Below are positions 60,285-64,000 of a stretch of DNA of 64,000 bases, piece by piece. This DNA comes from Selenomonas sputigena ATCC 35185 (GTDB lineage: Bacteria > Bacillota > Negativicutes > Selenomonadales > Selenomonadaceae). The notes beneath the pieces were generated by a model. It was given only the letters and a program-made list of their open reading frames with translations. It searched no databases and was not told the DNA's origin. Numbering within the stretch: position 1 is the stretch's first letter; the number at the start of each line of letters is the position of its first letter. The position numbers were made by a program, and so were the translations under genes. The stretch lies in assembly GCF_000208405.1 (NCBI RefSeq), contig NC_015437.1, forward strand, positions 2,473,501-2,537,500, given 5' to 3'.

Positions 60285-61580
60285 TTATCCAATCACTTCG
60301 ATCTTCGGCTCTCTTCCTTCTTCCAGACATCCCTTCGTGATCGTCACGCGGCGCTTTTCGTCGGACCTCGGAATCTCGAACATCACATCGAGCATCGTGT
60401 CCTCGATGATGCCCTTGAGGCTTCTCGCGCCCGTCTTTCGCTCGATTGCTTTCTTGGCGACAGCGCGGAGGGCATCCTCTTCGAAGATCAGCTCGACATT
60501 GTCCATCGCAAGCAGCTTTTCGTACTGCTTGACGGGTGCGTCCTTCGGCTCGGTCAGAATGCGCAGGAGGTCGTCCTCGGAGAGCGTTTCAAGCGTGCAG
60601 ATGACGGGCAGACGTCCGATGATCTCGGGAATGATGCCGTACTGCATGAGGTCTTCGGGACGCACCTTGTGAATCAGTTCGTCGAAGCGTTTCGCCGCAT
60701 CCTTCTCCTTGCCCTCTACTTCCGCACCGAAGCCGATACCCGCCGCATCCTTCTTAATGCGCTTAGCTATGACGTCCTCGATACCGACGAAGGCGCCGCC
60801 GACGATGAAAAGGATATTCTTCGTATCGACCTTGATCGTCGGCGCTTCGGGGTGCTTCCTCTGTCCGCGTGCCGTGAACTCGACGACAGAGCCTTCGAGC
60901 ATCTTGAGGAGCGCCTGCTGCACGCCCTCGTGCCCGGGATCGGCGGTGATCGAGTTGTTCGCGCCCGACTTTCTCGCAATCTTGTCGAACTCGTCGAGAT
61001 AGATGATGCCGTTCTCCGCCTTCTCGATGTCCTTTTCCGCCGCATAGTAGAGGTTGCGAACGGCGACCTCGACGTCCGCGCCGACGAAGCCCGCTTCCGT
61101 GAGGCTCGACGCGTCCGTCACGGCAAACGGGATGTCAAGGAGGCGCGACAGGTGCGATAAGAGCGCCGTCTTGCCGCAGCCCGAAGGGCCGAGCATAATG
61201 ACGTTCGACTTCTCAATGTCCGTGCCGTCCTCGTTCATGTAGCCGTACTTCATGCGTTTATAGTGGTTGTAGACGGCGACGGAGAGGATCTTCTTCGCGC
61301 GGTCCTGATTGATGATGTACTCGTCGAGATACGCCTTGATGATATGCGGCTTGTTCTTCTTCAAGATCTCATCGAGCTGACCGGCAAAGTCGATCTTCTC
61401 CTTCTCGACGTTCGCCGCCTCGTGCTCCTCGATGAAATTGTATATATCCTTGACGCAGTCCTTGCATATAGCAAATCCCGTGTTCGGGTCAAAGATCGGC
61501 ATATCGTACTGATCGTGCACCGTGACCTTTCGCTTGCAAAAGCTGCAGGTATGCTTGATCGGTTCTTGTCCAGACATCAT
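60285..61580 (-). CDS. clpX: Divergent ClpX-like AAA+ unfoldase
   Basis: This 431-residue protein has an N-terminal four-Cys zinc domain (C12, C15, C39, C42), Walker A GPSGCGKTAL at 131-140, Walker B IIYLDEFDK, the pore-1 loop GFVG (usually GYVG) and the ClpP-docking IGF at 282-284. It should unfold proteins for ClpP. It differs from housekeeping ClpX in the P-loop (usually GPTGSGKTLL), the pore aromatic and much of the linker. No clpP, tig or lon is adjacent, so it may be a second, specialised ClpX. The start is ATG at 61580 with AAGGGAG. Confidence 0.88.
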   Translation of the reverse strand: MMSGQEPIKHTCSFCKRKVTVHDQYDMPIFDPNTGFAICKDCVKDIYNFIEEHEAANVEKEKIDFAGQLDEILKKNKPHIIKAYLDEYIINQDRAKKILSVAVYNHYKRMKYGYMNEDGTDIEKSNVIMLGPSGCGKTALLSHLSRLLDIPFAVTDASSLTEAGFVGADVEVAVRNLYYAAEKDIEKAENGIIYLDEFDKIARKSGANNSITADPGHEGVQQALLKMLEGSVVEFTARGQRKHPEAPTIKVDTKNILFIVGGAFVGIEDVIAKRIKKDAAGIGFGAEVEGKEKDAAKRFDELIHKVRPEDLMQYGIIPEIIGRLPVICTLETLSEDDLLRILTEPKDAPVKQYEKLLAMDNVELIFEEDALRAVAKKAIERKTGARSLKGIIEDTMLDVMFEIPRSDEKRRVTITKGCLEEGREPKIEVIG

Positions 61581-61600
61581 GATTCTCCCTTCACGTAAAA

Positions 61601-61625
61601 GAAGCGCGGACAGATTCAGCGCTTC
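61601..61625. repeat. Minimal R1-type inverted repeat
   Basis: GAAGCGC and GCGCTTC flank 11 bases between the clpX-like gene and the kinase module. They are the outermost part of the R1 ends. Confidence 0.4.
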
Positions 61626-61755
61626 CTAAAAAGTGTCTTCCTCATTATCAACGATATGAGGATTTTTTTCAAGGGGAAACTTTGCGTCAATTTATTTTAC
61701 AACCCGATTCGTGCCGTTCAAATGATGCTGCTGTTTTGTTGCTCGTTGTCTGTGG

Positions 61756-61761
61756 TATAAT
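61756..61761 (+). promoter_or_regulatory. -10 box of kinase module 1
   Basis: TATAAT in the context GTTGTCTGTGGTATAATAAG. The same block precedes module 2 at 63425-63430, so the promoter was duplicated with the genes. Confidence 0.6.
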
Positions 61762-61798
61762 AAGAAAAAGAGAAGTACGCGAAGAAAGGAGCGGCAAA

Positions 61799-62023
61799 AT
61801 GGAGCAGCGAATCAAATACAATCCGAAGGATTACGTCGACTATCTGGAAGAAAGCATGACGCTTTTCGCCGAAGCGATGCAGGCGGGAGATGCTTTTCTC
61901 ATGCGAAGTACTTGGCGGCGTATGTACGCTGACACAAAGCAAGCAGTAAAGGAGCATTTTCTGTCCTCGCAAGAGCGGGAGGAAATCCTCGACTATTATG
62001 AGGAGTTGACACCAGATGTTTGA
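61799..62023 (+). CDS. Small partner of CtkA-like kinase, module 1
   Basis: This 74-residue acidic helical protein begins MEQRIKYNPKDYVDYLEESM. ATG at 61799 follows AAAGGAGCGG. Its stop overlaps the kinase start by eight bases (ATGTTTGA). It is paralogous to the 73-residue protein of module 2. It has no helix-turn-helix, so it is not a HipB-type repressor; an inhibitor or adaptor of the kinase is the natural guess. Confidence 0.8.
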   Translation: MEQRIKYNPKDYVDYLEESMTLFAEAMQAGDAFLMRSTWRRMYADTKQAVKEHFLSSQEREEILDYYEELTPDV

Positions 62024-62939
62024 TCTTACTCATGCCACATGGCGTCCGAATCGTTATGGTGGTTCAGAGAAAAAGAGGACACTTCTTTTTGATGGGAAAA
62101 TCTATATGGTAAAATTTCCCGAATCGCCTCGTTCCAAGAAGGTGTTTGTCAGCTACACTGGCAATCAGTTTTCCGAACATATCGGTTGCCAAATCTTTCA
62201 AATTTTGCAGATTCCCGCACAAAATACATTCTTAGCAAAATATTGCGAACCCATCACCAACAAAGAAAAAATCGTCGTTGCTTGTGAAGATTTTTGTCAG
62301 GACGGCAGTCGCCTTTTGGAGTTCAGTAAGATTGGGCATCACGATACGGGAAGCGACAAGACATATACTACAACATTTGAGGATGTTTACGAAATCATTG
62401 AGCGTTTCGATTTTCCCGTGAACAAGCTCGCCATAAAAAAACGTTTTTGGGACATGTTTGTTGTTGATGCCTTAATCGGGAATGTTGATCGCCATTTGGA
62501 TAACTGGGGATTACTGGAAGATTCAACGGGCAGAATAGAGCCTGCACCGGTATATGACTGCGGATCCTCTTTAGCGCCGTTGACATCAGACGAGGAAAAA
62601 GCTCATTTGCTTACGAATGATAGCTTGCTCAAATCTAACGAGTATAACCTTTGCTCAATTTATCGCCAGAATGGGAAGAGAGTATTCTACCATGAAATCT
62701 TGAAAGCGCCTCCGGCTGACCTGCATCGGTCGATTTTGGAGATCGTCCCAAGAATCAAGCTCGCGGCACCGCGCATTGACGCGCTGATTGATGCGACGGA
62801 GGGAATGACCGACATTTCCAAAACCTACATGAAGAAATCCCTCGCCATGCGCCTGAATCAGATGCTGCTTCCGGCATTGAAGAAAGCGCAGGAGCGGCAG
62901 GCTAGCGAGGATGGGGAAAGCCGCGGCTTCAGCCGTTGA
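62016..62939 (+). CDS. CtkA/HipA-like protein kinase, module 1
   Basis: This 307-residue protein resembles Helicobacter CtkA, a HipA-fold Ser/Thr kinase: LLFDGKIYMVKFPE with the nucleotide Lys near residue 33, FSEHIGCQIFQ with the pairing Glu near 54, the catalytic loop GNVDRHLDNWG (Asp158, His160, Asn163) and the metal Asp in YDCGSSLAP near 181. All catalytic residues are kept. It lacks the N-terminal HipA domain. It may act as a toxin-type kinase balanced by the small upstream protein; an effector role like that of CtkA is the alternative. Confidence 0.87.
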   Translation: MFDLTHATWRPNRYGGSEKKRTLLFDGKIYMVKFPESPRSKKVFVSYTGNQFSEHIGCQIFQILQIPAQNTFLAKYCEPITNKEKIVVACEDFCQDGSRLLEFSKIGHHDTGSDKTYTTTFEDVYEIIERFDFPVNKLAIKKRFWDMFVVDALIGNVDRHLDNWGLLEDSTGRIEPAPVYDCGSSLAPLTSDEEKAHLLTNDSLLKSNEYNLCSIYRQNGKRVFYHEILKAPPADLHRSILEIVPRIKLAAPRIDALIDATEGMTDISKTYMKKSLAMRLNQMLLPALKKAQERQASEDGESRGFSR

Positions 62940-62971
62940 CACAAATGGCGGGATCGGAAAGGAACAGTCCG

Positions 62972-63394
62972 ATGAGCAGCATATACATCTACAACGATTA
63001 TTTGCGCGATCTCTTGAAGGATGCTCCCTGCATCCTCGCCTACGATACGGCTGCGGATTATCTGGGGCTATGGAGCGGCAGTATGAATCCGCTTACGGCG
63101 AAGATTTATGTCTGCAAGCCTCTGCACATCGAAGGAACGACGGAATATCTGATTCCTTCCTTTGAAGCTGTGGAACATGAGAATCGCCTCGGGCTTCTTT
63201 GCACGACGGTCAATCAAACCATCAACGACCTTCTGCGTGCCGACGGCGACAATCAGGTCATACAAGAAAGTTTGGCCACGGTTTATTATACGAATGGAGA
63301 ATCCTTTGACTCTCTTCGCATTGATGACGATCTTTTGCTTGCCTTTGAGCATTATAAGGATTGGGCAATTGAATATTATGACGAGGGAAAGTGA
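62972..63394 (+). CDS. AbiEi-like orphan protein between kinase modules
   Basis: This 140-residue protein begins MSSIYIYNDYLRDLLKDAPC. The segments ILAYDTAADYLGL, and CTTVNQTINDLLRADGDNQV followed by IQESLATVYY, recall the C-terminal part of AbiEi-type antitoxins (LTHETAL...VERTIADLLR). The N-terminal winged helix of AbiEi is missing. ATG at 62972 has AAAGGA nine bases upstream; ATG at 62945 and TTG at 62936 are alternatives. It starts 32 bp after the kinase stop, so is cotranscribed. AbiEi similarity is by eye only. Confidence 0.6.
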   Translation: MSSIYIYNDYLRDLLKDAPCILAYDTAADYLGLWSGSMNPLTAKIYVCKPLHIEGTTEYLIPSFEAVEHENRLGLLCTTVNQTINDLLRADGDNQVIQESLATVYYTNGESFDSLRIDDDLLLAFEHYKDWAIEYYDEGK

Positions 63395-63424
63395 TCCTGC
63401 TGTTTTGTCACTCGTTGTCTGCGG

Positions 63425-63430
63425 TATAAT
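63425..63430 (+). promoter_or_regulatory. -10 box of kinase module 2
   Basis: TATAAT in GTTGTCTGCGGTATAATAAG, almost identical to the block before module 1. Confidence 0.6.
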
Positions 63431-63466
63431 AAGGGAAAAGAACTACGCGAAGGAAGGAGCGGCAAG

Positions 63467-63688
63467 ATGAGAGCAGTCTATAAGTACAATCCGCAAGATT
63501 ACGAAGAACTTCTTCGCGACTATATGGAAGAGTTTTATCGAGCGCATGAGGAAAAGAATGATATAGGAATGATTGTTGCGATGCACCATCTTTATTCTGA
63601 AACAAAATACGCCATGAAGGAAGGCGATATTTCAGCAGGTACACGGGAGGAAATGCTGACGTATTTCGGAGGGCTGATTGATGGTTGA
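63467..63688 (+). CDS. Small partner of CtkA-like kinase, module 2
   Basis: This 73-residue paralogue of the module 1 partner begins MRAVYKYNPQDYEELLRDYM. It follows GGAAGGAGCGG and overlaps its kinase by the same eight bases (ATGGTTGA). Sequence identity to module 1 is modest, so the duplication is not recent even though promoter and overlap are kept. Confidence 0.8.
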   Translation: MRAVYKYNPQDYEELLRDYMEEFYRAHEEKNDIGMIVAMHHLYSETKYAMKEGDISAGTREEMLTYFGGLIDG

Positions 63689-64000
63689 TTTGACGCATGT
63701 GAAATGGCTGCCGAATCGCTTCGGAGGTTCGGAGAGCAAGTGGACGATGCTGTACGACGACAAGCTCTATATGGTAAAGTTTCCCGATCCCAATCGAGCG
63801 CCGAAACAAACATCGCTGCCCTACATCAACAATCATTTCTCGGAATATGTCGGCTGCCATATCTTTCAAATGCTGGGGATTCCGGCACAAAACACGTTCT
63901 TGGGGCGTGCCACTCCGCCGAACAGCGAAAAAGAAAAGCTTGTCGTGGCGTGCGAGGTCTTTTCCCCGAGCAGCGAAGGTATTCTCATCGAGTTCAGCAA
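63681..64000 (+). CDS. CtkA/HipA-like protein kinase, module 2, cut by the window edge
   Basis: The first 106 codons are visible and continue past 64000. They begin MVDLTHVKWLPNRFGGSESK and include LYDDKLYMVKFPDP with the nucleotide Lys, NNHFSEYVGCHIFQMLGI and VVACEVFSP. The segment aligns with residues 1-105 of the module 1 kinase. The catalytic loop lies outside the window, so activity cannot be judged. Confidence 0.85.
   Translation, partial: MVDLTHVKWLPNRFGGSESKWTMLYDDKLYMVKFPDPNRAPKQTSLPYINNHFSEYVGCHIFQMLGIPAQNTFLGRATPPNSEKEKLVVACEVFSPSSEGILIEFS

Overview
This 64 kb window reads as chromosome of a diderm (Gram-negative) Firmicute of the Negativicutes, most likely Selenomonas or a close relative. 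The reasons are Firmicute-like small genes (Fst-type type I toxins, DUF3791/DUF3990), low-GC-type AGGAGG ribosome sites in a GC-rich genome, TonB-dependent receptors that require an outer membrane, the futalosine menaquinone pathway, pyruvate formate-lyase, a fused double dynamin and ClpX. The species assignment is inference. No rRNA, tRNA, CRISPR array or prophage was recognised.

Layout. 1-6.9 kb: an orphan PhnD-type binding protein in front of a cut-off gene, a DynA-like double dynamin, a family 2 glycosyltransferase and a DUF169 protein. 6.9-11.4 kb: a tight leftward operon mqnE-mqnC-MTAP-like phosphorylase-trkH. 11.4-16 kb: a 1.0 kb DUF3990/DUF3791 cassette bounded by a direct repeat copied from the 3' end of a rhodanese lipoprotein gene, then secreted unknowns, a class A beta-lactamase-fold protein and a zinc-ribbon membrane protein. 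16.3-22.9 kb: a two-gene operon of an 1,843-residue P-loop ATPase and a partner ending in an Rx4H motif, a candidate uncharacterised conflict system. 22.9-35.7 kb: a MITE-like repeat, a holin-like type I toxin with its antisense RNA, ptsG, a methyltransferase, rubrerythrin, Hsp20, a VOC protein, pflBA and a run of lipoproteins and secreted proteins. 35.8-59.2 kb: two inverted 1,290-bp IS3-family copies bracketing lactate/glycolate oxidase genes, a DASS transporter, CYTH, purB-purA, an iron-type ABC/TonB uptake locus, an iron alcohol dehydrogenase and a PepSY-like protein. 59.2-64 kb: an OB-fold lipoprotein, an Fst toxin module, a divergent ClpX, and two tandem CtkA/HipA-like kinase modules, the second cut by the window edge.

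The strongest structural result is that the 20.9 kb between the two IS copies appears to be inverted. Exchanging the outer and inner IS flanks restores, at both sites, a target duplication (CTGC and AAA) and a complete terminator hairpin. As the sequence stands, neither IS has a target duplication and each sits between mismatched terminator halves.

The intergenic space is unusually structured. Two Fst modules have antisense RNAs whose 5' parts copy the toxin start region as a direct DNA repeat. A third module encodes a 27-residue holin-like peptide opposite a consensus promoter. One repeat family, called R3 here, has three short hairpins in which base pairs co-vary between copies. Two further families, R1 (terminal inverted repeats) and R2 (hairpin repeat), sit beside genes.
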